64,000 bases of DNA. Source: SAR324 cluster bacterium. GTDB taxonomy: Bacteria > SAR324 > NAC60-12. The stretch is taken from the NCBI GenBank assembly GCA_028281495.1, contig JANQJU010000036.1:24807-88806 (forward strand), read 5' to 3'. The position numbers and the translations under genes are program-made. Of this stretch, positions 18,065-27,371 are shown piece by piece (within the stretch, counting starts at the first letter, position 1; every line of letters begins with the position of its first letter). The notes beneath the pieces are model-generated. The model did no database searches. It saw only the letters and a program-made list of their open reading frames with translations, and had not been told where the DNA came from.

Positions 18065-18466
18065 ATGGCCAAAGTGCTGTATGTAGATCATGACGTTTCT
18101 CGTGCGATGGAAACTAGGAAGCTATTGGGAAGCGTTTTTGATATCGATGTCGCGTTCAACGGATGGGAGGGTTTAGGATCGGCTTTGATGTATAATCCGG
18201 ATGCCGTTATCCTCAATCTTTCTACCACTATCATCGAAGGGCTTGAAGTATTGCGGTTGATCCGCACGGAAGAGAAATTATTTCATTTGCCCATTTTATG
18301 CTTCAGCGAACCTCACAATGAGTTGTTTGAGCAGTTGGCAATGGAACGAAGCTGTCACACGACGCTGCAATATCCATTTGATCGAGGCCATTTGATCCAG
18401 CTCGTCAATCAAGCGATCACTGTAAGTCAGGCCAAAAAGGCACAATTGGAAGCCCACCCCGAATAA
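18065..18466 (+). CDS. stand-alone receiver-like protein without phosphoacceptor Asp
   Basis: 133 residues with the length and hydrophobic pattern of a CheY-type receiver (VLYVDHDVSR, VLRLIRTEE). The acidic residues D8 and D10 are kept, but the phosphoacceptor position is N51 (AVILNLSTT) and the conserved Lys is Q102 (LQYPF). Such pseudo-receivers usually act by constitutive protein-protein contact rather than by phosphorylation. GGGAG precedes the ATG at a good distance. It is alone between a divergent lipoprotein gene and a convergent gene, so it has no obvious kinase partner next to it. Confidence 0.78.
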   Translation: MAKVLYVDHDVSRAMETRKLLGSVFDIDVAFNGWEGLGSALMYNPDAVILNLSTTIIEGLEVLRLIRTEEKLFHLPILCFSEPHNELFEQLAMERSCHTTLQYPFDRGHLIQLVNQAITVSQAKKAQLEAHPE

Positions 18467-18480
18467 TCTATTCTCCCAAT

Positions 18481-19032
18481 CTACACATCCCTTCTTTGCA
18501 CTTTGTTAGTAATATCTCTGGCTGCGAGAAGCCGCTCATCTTCGGTTAGCGGTAGCGCTCGACTCAACTGATCCAGCAATGTCTGTTTCATCTCGGTTTG
18601 ATTGCTTTCCAAAGCCGTTTCCATCCACTGCAAGGCCTCGTCTAACTTCCCTCGGTTTCGATTGAGTTCGGCCCACCATCGTTCATAAATGTGATGATCG
18701 ATTTGATCCTCTACCGCTTCCGCAGCCCGCACAGTTTGATGGCCTAAGAATTGGATGTGGAGCAACCCTTCACCAACAGGCTGAGGCAACTGATCGGTAA
18801 TTTGATCACAAAAAGCCTCCATCTTATTTTGCACTTTTTTCAAAAAACCTATTCGTTTTTCACGCCGCTGAAATCGCTGTGACTTCACTCGATTGAGACG
18901 GCGATACTGTTTATTGAGCTGGTCGTTTGTCCAACGTTCGAGACCTTTGATTCCACGTGATTGCCATTGGAACATTTCATCGAGATTGACTTCCGCCTGT
19001 TGACGGATTTGTTGTTTGGTTGCTGCATCCAT
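18481..19032 (-). CDS. uncharacterised charged helical protein (183 aa)
   Basis: I do not recognise it. 183 residues, almost entirely predicted helix and very rich in Arg, Lys, Gln and Glu, with a basic N-terminal half (QYRRLNRVKSQRFQRREKR). No signal peptide or membrane segment. It starts 6 bp after the ileS stop codon, so it is translated from the ileS message. Location and charge are compatible with an RNA- or ribosome-associated role, but that is only a guess. Confidence 0.65.
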   Translation of the reverse strand: MDAATKQQIRQQAEVNLDEMFQWQSRGIKGLERWTNDQLNKQYRRLNRVKSQRFQRREKRIGFLKKVQNKMEAFCDQITDQLPQPVGEGLLHIQFLGHQTVRAAEAVEDQIDHHIYERWWAELNRNRGKLDEALQWMETALESNQTEMKQTLLDQLSRALPLTEDERLLAARDITNKVQRRDV

Positions 19033-19038
19033 ATCGGT

Positions 19039-22000
19039 TCACATCCGTTGAATTGCAATGTGGCATGTTTCTCCATTCACATCCCATTGCGTGCCTTGGG
19101 TAGGGGGGAGGGCATTGACTTCGTCAGCCAGCGTTTCAGTTTGAATGAAATCACTGAACTGTTCCAATGCCGTTTGCAGTTTGTTGGAAGTTTGATAGTG
19201 GATTTGAATACGATCCATCACGTCCAATTCCTGATCTTTTCGCATGTTCTGCACTTTATTGACGAACTCTCGTGCAAACCCTTCTTGAATGAGTTCTTCT
19301 GTCATTTCAGTGTCCAAGGCGACGGTTAGATGCCCCTCATTGAGCACCAACAATCCTTCTTTTTCGCTACGCTGGATCAAGATATCATCAGGACCTAATT
19401 CAACCGATTCATCACCGACCTCCAGCGAAACGGATTTCCCAGCATACAATTCCCGAATCAGATCGCCATCCATTTGGGTGATCGCTTGGGCAACGGGTTT
19501 CATTTTTTTACCTAGTTTTCGGCCAAGGACCTTGAAGTTGGCTTTGGCACTCAGATGCACCAGGTCCTCTTCGTTTTCAGCAATTTCGATAGATTTTAGG
19601 TTCAGTTCGTCCGTGATCAGATCGGAAAGATCTGCCAACACCTTTTTTGCAATAGGATCGCGAGTGACTAAGAAGATGCGAGGCAGGGGTTGCCGAATTT
19701 TGAGCTGATGTTTGCTTCTCAATGAACGTCCCATAGCCACCGCCATCAAGACCAACTCCATCTCTTGTTCCAGAATTTCATCACGTTTGGACTGATGAGC
19801 AAGAGGAAAGTCCGCAAGATGCACACTTTCGGGTTGATCATCGCCACGGAGCCGTTGATAGACCCCTTCAGCGATAAACGGAACAAACGGGGCAATCACG
19901 TAAGAAAGTTGCATCAATACTTGATACAAAGTCGCGTAAGCTTGTTTCTTGTCTTCCCCTTGACCCGCTTTCCAAAACCGACGACGACTGCGGCGGATGT
20001 ACCAGTTGGTCAGTAAATCAATAAAACCGACGAATGGCGCAACCGATTTATTGAGTTCGTAATCATCCATATTCTCGGTCACCTCAGCAATAAGCGTATT
20101 GAGCTTGGAAAGAATCCATCGGTCCAATGGGTTGGTTGGAGTGATGTTTAGATTTTCAGGGGTTGGTTTCCATCCATCGATTGCTCCATAGGTGGTGACG
20201 AACGCCAAGGCATTCCAAAGCGGAAGTAAAATGGATCGAGTGGTTTCCACCAAACCTTTTTCCGAAAAACGTAAATCGTCCCCTCGCACAGCAACCGAAT
20301 TGAGCATGTAGAGCCGGATAGCATCGGCTCCGTACTTATCGAGCATCTCGGTGGGATCTGGATAATTTTTTAGGCGTTTGCTCATTTTCTTGCCATCTTC
20401 GGCCAGAATCAACCCGTTCACAATCACATTGTGGAACGCGGGTTTTTCGAAAAGTGCCGTACTGATCACCATCAGGGTATAAAACCAACCGCGAGTCTGA
20501 TCCAACCCCTCGCAAATGAAATCGGCTGGATAGTTGGCTTCAAATACCTCCTTGTTCTCAAACGGATAATGTTGCTGACCATACGGCATCGAACCGGATT
20601 CGAACCAGCAATCCAACACTTCTGGAATTCGGCGATACGTTTTGCCATTTTTCTCAATCTCCAACAAATCCACGTGGTGTTTGTGTAAGTCATCGATTGT
20701 TTGGCCCGTGGCTGCTTCCAAGTCGGAAACGTTACCAAAGCAAAGCGTATCTCCATCCTCACTCCTCCACACAGGCAGTGGCGTTCCCCAATATCGATTA
20801 CGGCTGATGGCCCAGTCTCTCGCATTGTCGAGCCATTTCCCAAACCGTCCATCCCGGATGTGCCCTGGAACCCAATGCACGGTTTGATTATTGGCGACCA
20901 TATTGTCTTTGATTGCCTCTACATTCACAAACCAAGTGGAAATTGCTTTGTAAATCAGCGGAGTGTCCGTTCGCCAACAAAATGGATAACTGTGTTGCAA
21001 CGTCTCTTGCTTGAACAATTTCGTTTCTTCTTTGAGACGTCGAATGATGTGTTTGTCTGCTTCTTTTATGTTCATTCCTGCAATGAAATCCATAAACCCT
21101 CGGAAGTTGCCATCGGGGTCGACTGGATCAAATACGGGGATTCCTACTTTTCGACAGATACGTAAGTCGTCTTCACCAAATGCAGGGGCCTGATGAACGA
21201 TACCGGTTCCACTTTCGTCACTCACATAGTCATCCGTTAAAATCTGCCAAGCGTTTGTTGTGTCCACTCGTCCTTTGGGAAATTCGAACAGCGGCATGTA
21301 GATCCGCCCTACCAAGTCTTTACCTTTGCATTCTTGCAGAATGTCATATGTGTTTTCTTCGAAATAGGCATCGATCCGAGTTTTGACCAGATAATAGATA
21401 TCGCCCGTCTTCAAATCTTTGACTTTCGCGTAGTCTAAATCAGTCCCCGTACAAAGTGCCAAATTGGAGGGAAGGGTCCACGGAGTGGTTGTCCACGCCA
21501 AGAAGTATGCATTCTCTTCGTCAGTGGCTTTGAAGCGCACTGTGATTGATGGATCTTGCACGTCCTTGTAATTGAGATTGGCTTCGAAGTTAGAAAGTGG
21601 GGTGGACACTCGCCAAGAATAAGGCACCACCTTCAATCCTTCATAAATTAGGTTCTTGTCCCACAGTTGCTTAAACACCCACCAGACCGATTCCATGAAC
21701 GACCGATCCATTGTTTTATAATCGTTGTCAAAGTCCACCCAACGGGCCATCCGTTCCACCGTGGTTCGCCATTCGCCGGTATATCGGAGAACAATACTAC
21801 GGCATTCTTCGTTGTAACGGGCAATGCCAAACTCTTCAATTTCCGGTCGTCCTTGAAGCTTGAGAGCCTGTTCCACTTCGTATTCCACTGGCAGCCCATG
21901 ACAGTCCCATCCAAAACGACGTTCGACTCGATGGCCTCGCATCGTTTTGTAACGAGGAATGACATCTTTGATGGTTCCGGCAAGGAGGTGCCCATAGTGC

Positions 22001-22158
22001 GGCAATCCGGTGGCAAAGGGTGGGCCATCATAAAAAACAAACTCATTTTCTTTAGGACGTTGTTCGATGGACTTTTGGAAGATGTGTCGCTCCTTCCAAT
22101 ACTCCAACACTTCAGCTTCCAGTTTCGGAAAATTGATTTTATTCGAAACTTCTTTCAT
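19039..22158 (-). CDS. ileS: isoleucyl-tRNA synthetase, eukaryotic-like (IleRS2) type
   Basis: Charges tRNA-Ile with isoleucine in the cytoplasm. The 1039-residue length and signatures place it in the longer, eukaryote-like class: HYGH at 54-57 within PPFATGLPHYGHLLAGTIKD in place of the usual bacterial HVGH, KMSKR at 591-595 followed by LKNYPDP, and no C-terminal zinc-finger Cys cluster. The WTTTPWTLPSN editing-domain motif and the DCWFESGSMPYGQ motif are present. Enzymes of this class are generally less sensitive to the inhibitor mupirocin (family knowledge). The ATG has GGAG six bases upstream. The small gene 6 bp downstream is cotranscribed. Confidence 0.95.
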   Translation of the reverse strand: MKEVSNKINFPKLEAEVLEYWKERHIFQKSIEQRPKENEFVFYDGPPFATGLPHYGHLLAGTIKDVIPRYKTMRGHRVERRFGWDCHGLPVEYEVEQALKLQGRPEIEEFGIARYNEECRSIVLRYTGEWRTTVERMARWVDFDNDYKTMDRSFMESVWWVFKQLWDKNLIYEGLKVVPYSWRVSTPLSNFEANLNYKDVQDPSITVRFKATDEENAYFLAWTTTPWTLPSNLALCTGTDLDYAKVKDLKTGDIYYLVKTRIDAYFEENTYDILQECKGKDLVGRIYMPLFEFPKGRVDTTNAWQILTDDYVSDESGTGIVHQAPAFGEDDLRICRKVGIPVFDPVDPDGNFRGFMDFIAGMNIKEADKHIIRRLKEETKLFKQETLQHSYPFCWRTDTPLIYKAISTWFVNVEAIKDNMVANNQTVHWVPGHIRDGRFGKWLDNARDWAISRNRYWGTPLPVWRSEDGDTLCFGNVSDLEAATGQTIDDLHKHHVDLLEIEKNGKTYRRIPEVLDCWFESGSMPYGQQHYPFENKEVFEANYPADFICEGLDQTRGWFYTLMVISTALFEKPAFHNVIVNGLILAEDGKKMSKRLKNYPDPTEMLDKYGADAIRLYMLNSVAVRGDDLRFSEKGLVETTRSILLPLWNALAFVTTYGAIDGWKPTPENLNITPTNPLDRWILSKLNTLIAEVTENMDDYELNKSVAPFVGFIDLLTNWYIRRSRRRFWKAGQGEDKKQAYATLYQVLMQLSYVIAPFVPFIAEGVYQRLRGDDQPESVHLADFPLAHQSKRDEILEQEMELVLMAVAMGRSLRSKHQLKIRQPLPRIFLVTRDPIAKKVLADLSDLITDELNLKSIEIAENEEDLVHLSAKANFKVLGRKLGKKMKPVAQAITQMDGDLIRELYAGKSVSLEVGDESVELGPDDILIQRSEKEGLLVLNEGHLTVALDTEMTEELIQEGFAREFVNKVQNMRKDQELDVMDRIQIHYQTSNKLQTALEQFSDFIQTETLADEVNALPPTQGTQWDVNGETCHIAIQRM

Positions 22159-22397
22159 GCATGCTCCGTGTGGGTTGATCGTTGGGGTGAACCGTCGCTC
22201 GATGATCGGGTGGTATCAAAAGTTTTGAGAGGGGTTCAGCTGTTGGATGTAGGTGAGGCGGTGCGTAAGGATCATGGTGAGATAAAAGTGACACAACCTC
22301 AGATTCATAAGAAAATGAACGTTATCAATAAGATAAGCATCAAAAGATAAGCGGTAGATATAGGAAGTTTTGAAGTAAGTTGCAAGGGCACCGGCCA
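22159..22397. other. intergenic region upstream of ileS
   Basis: 239 bases between the chemoreceptor stop and ileS. It must hold the ileS promoter or leader. I looked for a T-box leader (specifier stem and TGGNACC-like sequence) and did not see one. Confidence 0.4.
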
Positions 22398-24041
22398 TCA
22401 GGTTTTTCCCTTGCTGCCGATGATACGATGAATTTCCTGAATCATTTTCTGCGAGGAATTCGACAACTCGTTAGCAGACGCCGAATTTTTGTCCACATTG
22501 GCCGAAATCTCTCCAATGCTCAGCTTGATCGAATCGGAGGTTGCTGCTTGTTCTTCCGTAGCAGCAGAAATTTGCTCGATCATGTCTGCCGTCTTGTTGA
22601 AATGCTCGATAATCCGAGAAAGCATATCGCCTGTTTCGTTAGAACGTGATGTGCCTTCCTTGACCCGAACTTGACTATCCTTGATCAAAGTCGTGATCTC
22701 TTGCGTTGCCCGAGCACTGCGTTCGGCAAGCTTGCGAACTTCGTCAGCAACAACTGCAAAGCCACGCCCCTCTTCACCTGCCCTTGCGGCTTCAATCGCA
22801 GCATTCAAAGCCAACAAATTGGTTTGTTCTGCAATTTCGGAAATGACCACGATGATATCTGTAATTTGGTCAGACGACTCTTGGATTCTGCGCATGGTTT
22901 CCATTGCTTTTTGAACGGATTCACCGCCGCCACGGGCTTGTTCCGCCGATTCATAAGCAGCTTGAGCCACATCGTTCGCATTGTTTGCGACATCTTGAAT
23001 CGTCGAAATCATTTCTTCCAAGGATGCGCCGATTTCTTGGACCGCTCCATTTTGGTTCTCCGAACTCTCCAAGACCCCTTCAACTTCTTGCACCACTTCT
23101 TCTGCTGACCGATTCACGATGTGTAAACTCCGTTTCACACTACGCACAATGATCAGTGACAGCAGGAGTGCCAACACCAATGCCACACCGACAACCACAC
23201 CAATCACAATCATCGAAAAAAGTAGCTGTTCATCCACTGCATCTTGACTCACATAAATTGAAGAAAACCCCTGAATGCGGATCTTTTGCAAAATGGAATC
23301 TACTTGTTGAATGGCTTCTTGAAATTGAGCTTCTGCCTGAATAATCGTTTGGTCGATCTCAACGACTTGGTGAAACAACTGGCGATACTGCTCAATTCCT
23401 TGGCGAATTTCTTCTTTTTCGTTGCTTTCCCAATCAGTGCTTTCCGTCAGCTGCCACAAAACATTTAGACCATCGTCTGTTTTTTGAACGTATTGTGCTT
23501 CACCTCGTAACAAATAGTCTTTTTCGGACCGACGAATGAGCAACAGGGCAATCATCAATGACTGGTGTTCTAATGACTCAATACGCTCCCCAACTACTTC
23601 TTCCAAGTGATGTACTTGTTTGCGGAACTCCCCCACAATGCCATCATTTTTTTTTCCTTTTTTTTGAACTAGTTCGGCCACTGTTTTGAATTGAGAGTGA
23701 TACTCTTGAGCACTTTGCTTCAACTGGATTAACATTTGTTTTTCAGAATCTTCTTTCACCTCCGCTTCAATCCGACTCGCACCGGCCAACAAACTGCGAA
23801 TGAATTGACGGTGTTCATCAATGAAGGCTGGGTTCTTGTGCAACAGGAAGTCCTTTTCAACACGGCGAGCCTCCAACATCGATTCGGTCATCGTGTTGGT
23901 TGCTTCGGAAACCAACGAATTCAGGTCAATCACACCGGCCAATCGATCCAATGCTCTGAAGCTGGTCACTCCCATCACCAACAACAGCAATAAGATGAGA
24001 GAGAACGAAAGTCCGATTTTTTTTCCAATTGAAAGCTTCAT
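22398..24041 (-). CDS. methyl-accepting chemotaxis protein with large helical sensor
   Basis: Transmembrane chemoreceptor of 547 residues. The start at MKLSIGKKIG is supported by AAAGGAG five bases upstream; the longer frame lacks this. TM1 is at about 10-30, a long all-helical periplasmic domain at 31-255, TM2 at 256-282, and the signalling hairpin tip contains EQTNLLALNAAIEAARAGE. The sensor contains two RRxEKDYLL-type motifs (RRVEKDFLL and RRSEKDYLL), as in helical bimodular (HBM) sensors that bind organic acids in McpS-like receptors. The segment after TM2 is short and a canonical HAMP is hard to see. No CheB/CheR-tethering pentapeptide is at the end. No flagellar or che genes lie in the window. 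Confidence 0.9.
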   Translation of the reverse strand: MKLSIGKKIGLSFSLILLLLLVMGVTSFRALDRLAGVIDLNSLVSEATNTMTESMLEARRVEKDFLLHKNPAFIDEHRQFIRSLLAGASRIEAEVKEDSEKQMLIQLKQSAQEYHSQFKTVAELVQKKGKKNDGIVGEFRKQVHHLEEVVGERIESLEHQSLMIALLLIRRSEKDYLLRGEAQYVQKTDDGLNVLWQLTESTDWESNEKEEIRQGIEQYRQLFHQVVEIDQTIIQAEAQFQEAIQQVDSILQKIRIQGFSSIYVSQDAVDEQLLFSMIVIGVVVGVALVLALLLSLIIVRSVKRSLHIVNRSAEEVVQEVEGVLESSENQNGAVQEIGASLEEMISTIQDVANNANDVAQAAYESAEQARGGGESVQKAMETMRRIQESSDQITDIIVVISEIAEQTNLLALNAAIEAARAGEEGRGFAVVADEVRKLAERSARATQEITTLIKDSQVRVKEGTSRSNETGDMLSRIIEHFNKTADMIEQISAATEEQAATSDSIKLSIGEISANVDKNSASANELSNSSQKMIQEIHRIIGSKGKT

Positions 24042-24079
24042 AGTCTCCTTTGTGCTCGGGATTGATATCTGTTCCTCAA

Positions 24080-24754
24080 TCAATACCCTGGTAACTGCCA
24101 GAGTGTGGGGTCGAACTCCGTTAAGGAGTCCAAAATTTGATGGGCGCTGTGATACTGCGATTTATCCATGTTCGGATCTGGAACCACAACCACTGACATT
24201 CCGGCGGCAATGGCCCCTTCCATCCCAGCAGGAGCATCTTCAAAAACTAAGCAGTGCTGAGGATCAGCTCCCATCCGTTCTGCGGCAGCCAGAAAGATAT
24301 CTGGTGCGGGTTTGCCATTCACAACGGCAGGATCATCCCCTCTTACAATCACTTGGAACAACGAAAACCACTCCTGATGTTGACTGATCTTCAGTTCAAA
24401 TGTGCTGGTTTTAGAACTCGTTGCCACGGCCTGAGGAAAGTGGTGTCTGGCTAAGTGCAATGTGAGTCTTTCCGCCCCTGGCAACGGCTGAGCACTGGGG
24501 AAAAGTCGTTTGAGTCCATCGTCTCTTACTTCCAGATATTCCTCCGGGGTGATGGGTAGATCGAGGCGGTCGACCAAGATTCGAGCTGAATCGATCGCCT
24601 TTTTGCCCACCATTTGAGATTTGACAGACCAATCGAAATTCTTTCCATATTGTTGCACGATTCCTTGAGTTACTTCGGTGTAAAAAATTTCTGTATCCAA
24701 TAACAGTCCATCCATGTCGTAAATTACGTGCGTGATTTTATTAAAGCTGCTCAT
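24080..24754 (-). CDS. HAD-superfamily phosphatase, subfamily IA
   Basis: 224-residue cytoplasmic haloacid-dehalogenase-type hydrolase. Motif I is YDMDGLLLDTE with the nucleophilic and acid/base Asp pair; motif II is ATSSKTS; motif III/IV is GKPAPDIFL then VFEDAPAG. A helical cap follows motif I, which places it with the pseudouridine-5'-phosphatase (GS1/HDHD1) and beta-phosphoglucomutase-like enzymes; MDGLLLDTE and GADPQHCLVFEDAP are closest to GS1-like members. The ATG at MSSFNKITH has GGAAGGG six bases upstream, whereas the longer frame starts at a weak TTG. Substrate is not certain; a nucleotide or sugar monophosphate is likely. Confidence 0.87.
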   Translation of the reverse strand: MSSFNKITHVIYDMDGLLLDTEIFYTEVTQGIVQQYGKNFDWSVKSQMVGKKAIDSARILVDRLDLPITPEEYLEVRDDGLKRLFPSAQPLPGAERLTLHLARHHFPQAVATSSKTSTFELKISQHQEWFSLFQVIVRGDDPAVVNGKPAPDIFLAAAERMGADPQHCLVFEDAPAGMEGAIAAGMSVVVVPDPNMDKSQYHSAHQILDSLTEFDPTLWQLPGY

Positions 24755-24820
24755 GTCGGGCCCTTCCAAAAAATTTGATCTTAAAAGAAAGCGATTTCTC
24801 AGGTGAGAGTGAAATTCTAT

Positions 24821-26461
24821 CTATTCTGCTGCCCAGCCATAGACCTCTAATTGGCGGACAATACGGCCGTGACTTTCAGTTGTGACGTCGCCTAAGTACC
24901 TCAAGGTGCGTCCAAAACGCTGCTCTACCGCTACAAACACACGCCGACACACCTCCGCACGACACAATACGATAGCATTTTTTAGCCGGACATCTTCCAC
25001 AGGACTCCATTCATTGCGTTCGGGTTTTTCGATGCTATGAGGTGCTGGATGTGTGGGCATGAAAAAAGTCAATGCGCTGGCTAATTGGAACTCCTTCGTG
25101 ATGATGTAATCCGGGGGGTAGAGATTTTGAGCTTCCAGCAGATGCTGAAGTTGCAATGCTGTTTTTTCCCAAGCAATGAAATTGGTCACCACATCAGCAG
25201 CCGGTGCAAGAGAAGCTTTCAGGATCAGGTCTTCGTACCGTTCGAATTCTTCTTCATTCAAAAGTGAGGAGACACGGCTCAAAAACTCTTGTTTTCGTTC
25301 GGGAACCTTCCCACGAAGCGGATCTAGGCGCTCAATGACGTCGGCGGGCATTCCATTCCGTGAGAGAGAACTGTCATATTTCAATCGATATTGAGGCCAC
25401 TCAATCAAAGGGGAGTTGATGTGCATGAAAACCAGCACCGTACAAATAGCATTCAAGGCAACCCCAGCGATGAGCAACCCTCGAATTCGAGTACGCTGCT
25501 TCGTTTCCCATGCTTCGGCAAGCTTCTTCCCAACAAACATCATCACACTCAAATAAAACACGTTGGCCCAGTGTGGATCGGCAATCGAACCTCGAAAGCT
25601 CATCAATGAAAAAAACAACAGTGGGCAGATCGCGAGTACCAACAAGATTGACTGCGGTTGGGTGCCAACTTTGAATTCGCTACGATGTTTCCAAAGCGTG
25701 AAAAAACTCCATCCAGACCAAATCAATGAAAATAAGAAAAGGTGTCCAAAAGTAAAAGCGACAAAGTTTTCCGGTCCCGGTGAACCCGTCAATCCGCGTC
25801 CAAATTGAAAGCGGAAAGACACCCAGTCGTGTTGGTAGTTCCAAATTATTACGGGTGTGAAGACGATTAAAGAAATCACTCCCGCCACATACAACCAAGG
25901 ATTGAGCAAATGACGTCGACAAGATGGGTACACCAGCAGGTGCACAAACAATCCAAGGTAAAATAGAATCGTGATGTATTTTGACAAGGCACCCAAACCT
26001 GCCAACACCCCGATAGCAAGCAACCATCGGAAATCTTGAGTTTGATGAAATCGGCAAAGACAAAACAAGTTAAGCAACCAAAAAATTAAAAAGGGTTGGT
26101 CAATGTGTAAAAAGGCGGATCCCAAGAAATAATAAGGTGTGGATTCCAATAAAATTAGAAAGATTATCGCGGCGCGCCTACCAAACAAATGAAAACAAAT
26201 TGCATAGGCTAGGGCCAAAATAGAAAGGTTGTAAAATTGGGCCCCAACTTCTAACACTATCTCCGAATCACCTCCAATCAAAGTCACGAGGCGAATTGCC
26301 CAAGCTACCATCGGAGGATGTTCGTAATAAGATAACGCGGGATACAGCGACCAAACCCAATGGTCCAACATATCCGGATGAGGATTGATAAACCGATTGA
26401 GAAACAAAAAGACCAAAAAATGGCCTAACAGAATAGCAAGAGCGAAGGCATGACTACGCAT
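24821..26461 (-). CDS. GT39/ArnT-like integral membrane glycosyltransferase
   Basis: 546 residues with about ten membrane helices in the first 350 and a soluble C-terminal domain. The first periplasmic loop carries the family motif (DMLDHWVWSL then YYEHPPMVAW), which in GT39/GT83 enzymes binds the polyprenyl-phosphate sugar donor with acidic residues. A later IDQP loop and the LGALSKYI motif also fit. It probably moves a sugar from a lipid carrier onto lipid A, a polysaccharide or a protein at the periplasmic face; the acceptor is not identifiable. It lies 20 bp after the secreted-protein gene and 66 bp before the HAD gene, all in one direction. Confidence 0.82.
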   Translation of the reverse strand: MRSHAFALAILLGHFLVFLFLNRFINPHPDMLDHWVWSLYPALSYYEHPPMVAWAIRLVTLIGGDSEIVLEVGAQFYNLSILALAYAICFHLFGRRAAIIFLILLESTPYYFLGSAFLHIDQPFLIFWLLNLFCLCRFHQTQDFRWLLAIGVLAGLGALSKYITILFYLGLFVHLLVYPSCRRHLLNPWLYVAGVISLIVFTPVIIWNYQHDWVSFRFQFGRGLTGSPGPENFVAFTFGHLFLFSLIWSGWSFFTLWKHRSEFKVGTQPQSILLVLAICPLLFFSLMSFRGSIADPHWANVFYLSVMMFVGKKLAEAWETKQRTRIRGLLIAGVALNAICTVLVFMHINSPLIEWPQYRLKYDSSLSRNGMPADVIERLDPLRGKVPERKQEFLSRVSSLLNEEEFERYEDLILKASLAPAADVVTNFIAWEKTALQLQHLLEAQNLYPPDYIITKEFQLASALTFFMPTHPAPHSIEKPERNEWSPVEDVRLKNAIVLCRAEVCRRVFVAVEQRFGRTLRYLGDVTTESHGRIVRQLEVYGWAAE

Positions 26462-26481
26462 TACGGGTATGACAGAAGGGG

Positions 26482-27210
26482 TCAGAAGAAGTTCGGGAGG
26501 TATTGTGGCAATTCGATGTTTTGCGTCGTCCCATCGGAATAACGAACTTGCAAAGTTCTTTCGTTAAGCCAGCTCAGTTGAATTCGGGCTATTGTGTTGT
26601 TCACCGTAAACGGCAAACTCTTCACCAGAGAATTGCTGCGATTCAATATATGCAGCCGAAAGGTATAAATGGTTTGTTTGTCGCCCGTATCCGTTGCCTG
26701 CTCTTTAACATCCGTAATATGATAAAAGGCAACGAGCTTATGAGAGGGTGTCACTCCGCGTGCCGACCGAACGTGATCAAAGATTTTGACCAATTGTTGT
26801 TTTTCGGTAATTCGAAAAATCCGCCGGAGTTGATTCCGGGGAACCATGACTTCGTAGAATTCGTCATCAACCCTTTGCAAGCTTGGGGTCACTGATTCTT
26901 CAGTTCCATAGGCACCAATTTCCAGATTGCCTTCCACTCCTTCGTATAAATAGACCAAGCTATTTTGATTTTGAATTTCTGCAACATCAAGAATCATTTG
27001 ATCTGGCGACGAAAACAGAAGCTTTTGATTGCGATACAAGCCGTTCCCCATCCGTCGTTCAGGAAAAATTTGGTATTTTTCCTTTACCGTGATGAGACCT
27101 CGATGGGTGGCGTCAAACCCAAATTCATCTACAGCCCAAATAGAAATGTTTCCCAGCCATCCTAGACTGAAAACTAAACATAAAAAAAAGATACGAAAAA
27201 AAGTTTTCAT
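26482..27210 (-). CDS. secreted protein of unknown function
   Basis: 242 residues with a clear signal peptide (MKTFFRIFFLCLVFSL, cleavage probably after about residue 26, near SIWA). The start is set by GAGG four bases upstream; ten further codons upstream carry no ribosome-binding site. The mature protein has short alternating hydrophobic segments consistent with beta structure and no membrane helix. I recognise no family. It heads the set with the GT39-type glycosyltransferase, so a role in envelope glycan handling is a possibility only by position. Confidence 0.65.
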   Translation of the reverse strand: MKTFFRIFFLCLVFSLGWLGNISIWAVDEFGFDATHRGLITVKEKYQIFPERRMGNGLYRNQKLLFSSPDQMILDVAEIQNQNSLVYLYEGVEGNLEIGAYGTEESVTPSLQRVDDEFYEVMVPRNQLRRIFRITEKQQLVKIFDHVRSARGVTPSHKLVAFYHITDVKEQATDTGDKQTIYTFRLHILNRSNSLVKSLPFTVNNTIARIQLSWLNERTLQVRYSDGTTQNIELPQYLPNFF

Positions 27211-27371
27211 AAGCCTCTGCGATAGGGTGAAAAATGACATAAATTATCAAAAGTCATAACCCGATTTCAGGCAAAGATCAAAAAGAGATAAGCAAATTAA
27301 AGAAAATTTTGTTATGGTACGACTCGCATGAGGAGGCGCTTGGAAACCAGAAAATGAAAGGGAATTCGAGA

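Noticed and set aside
20587..20615. Sequence resembling a tRNA T-arm (GATTCGAACC)
   Set aside because: It lies inside ileS and encodes the conserved DCWFESGSMPYG motif; no acceptor or anticodon arms can be built around it.
22159..22397. T-box riboswitch upstream of ileS
   Set aside because: No TGGNACC-like antiterminator bulge or specifier loop could be found on the minus strand.
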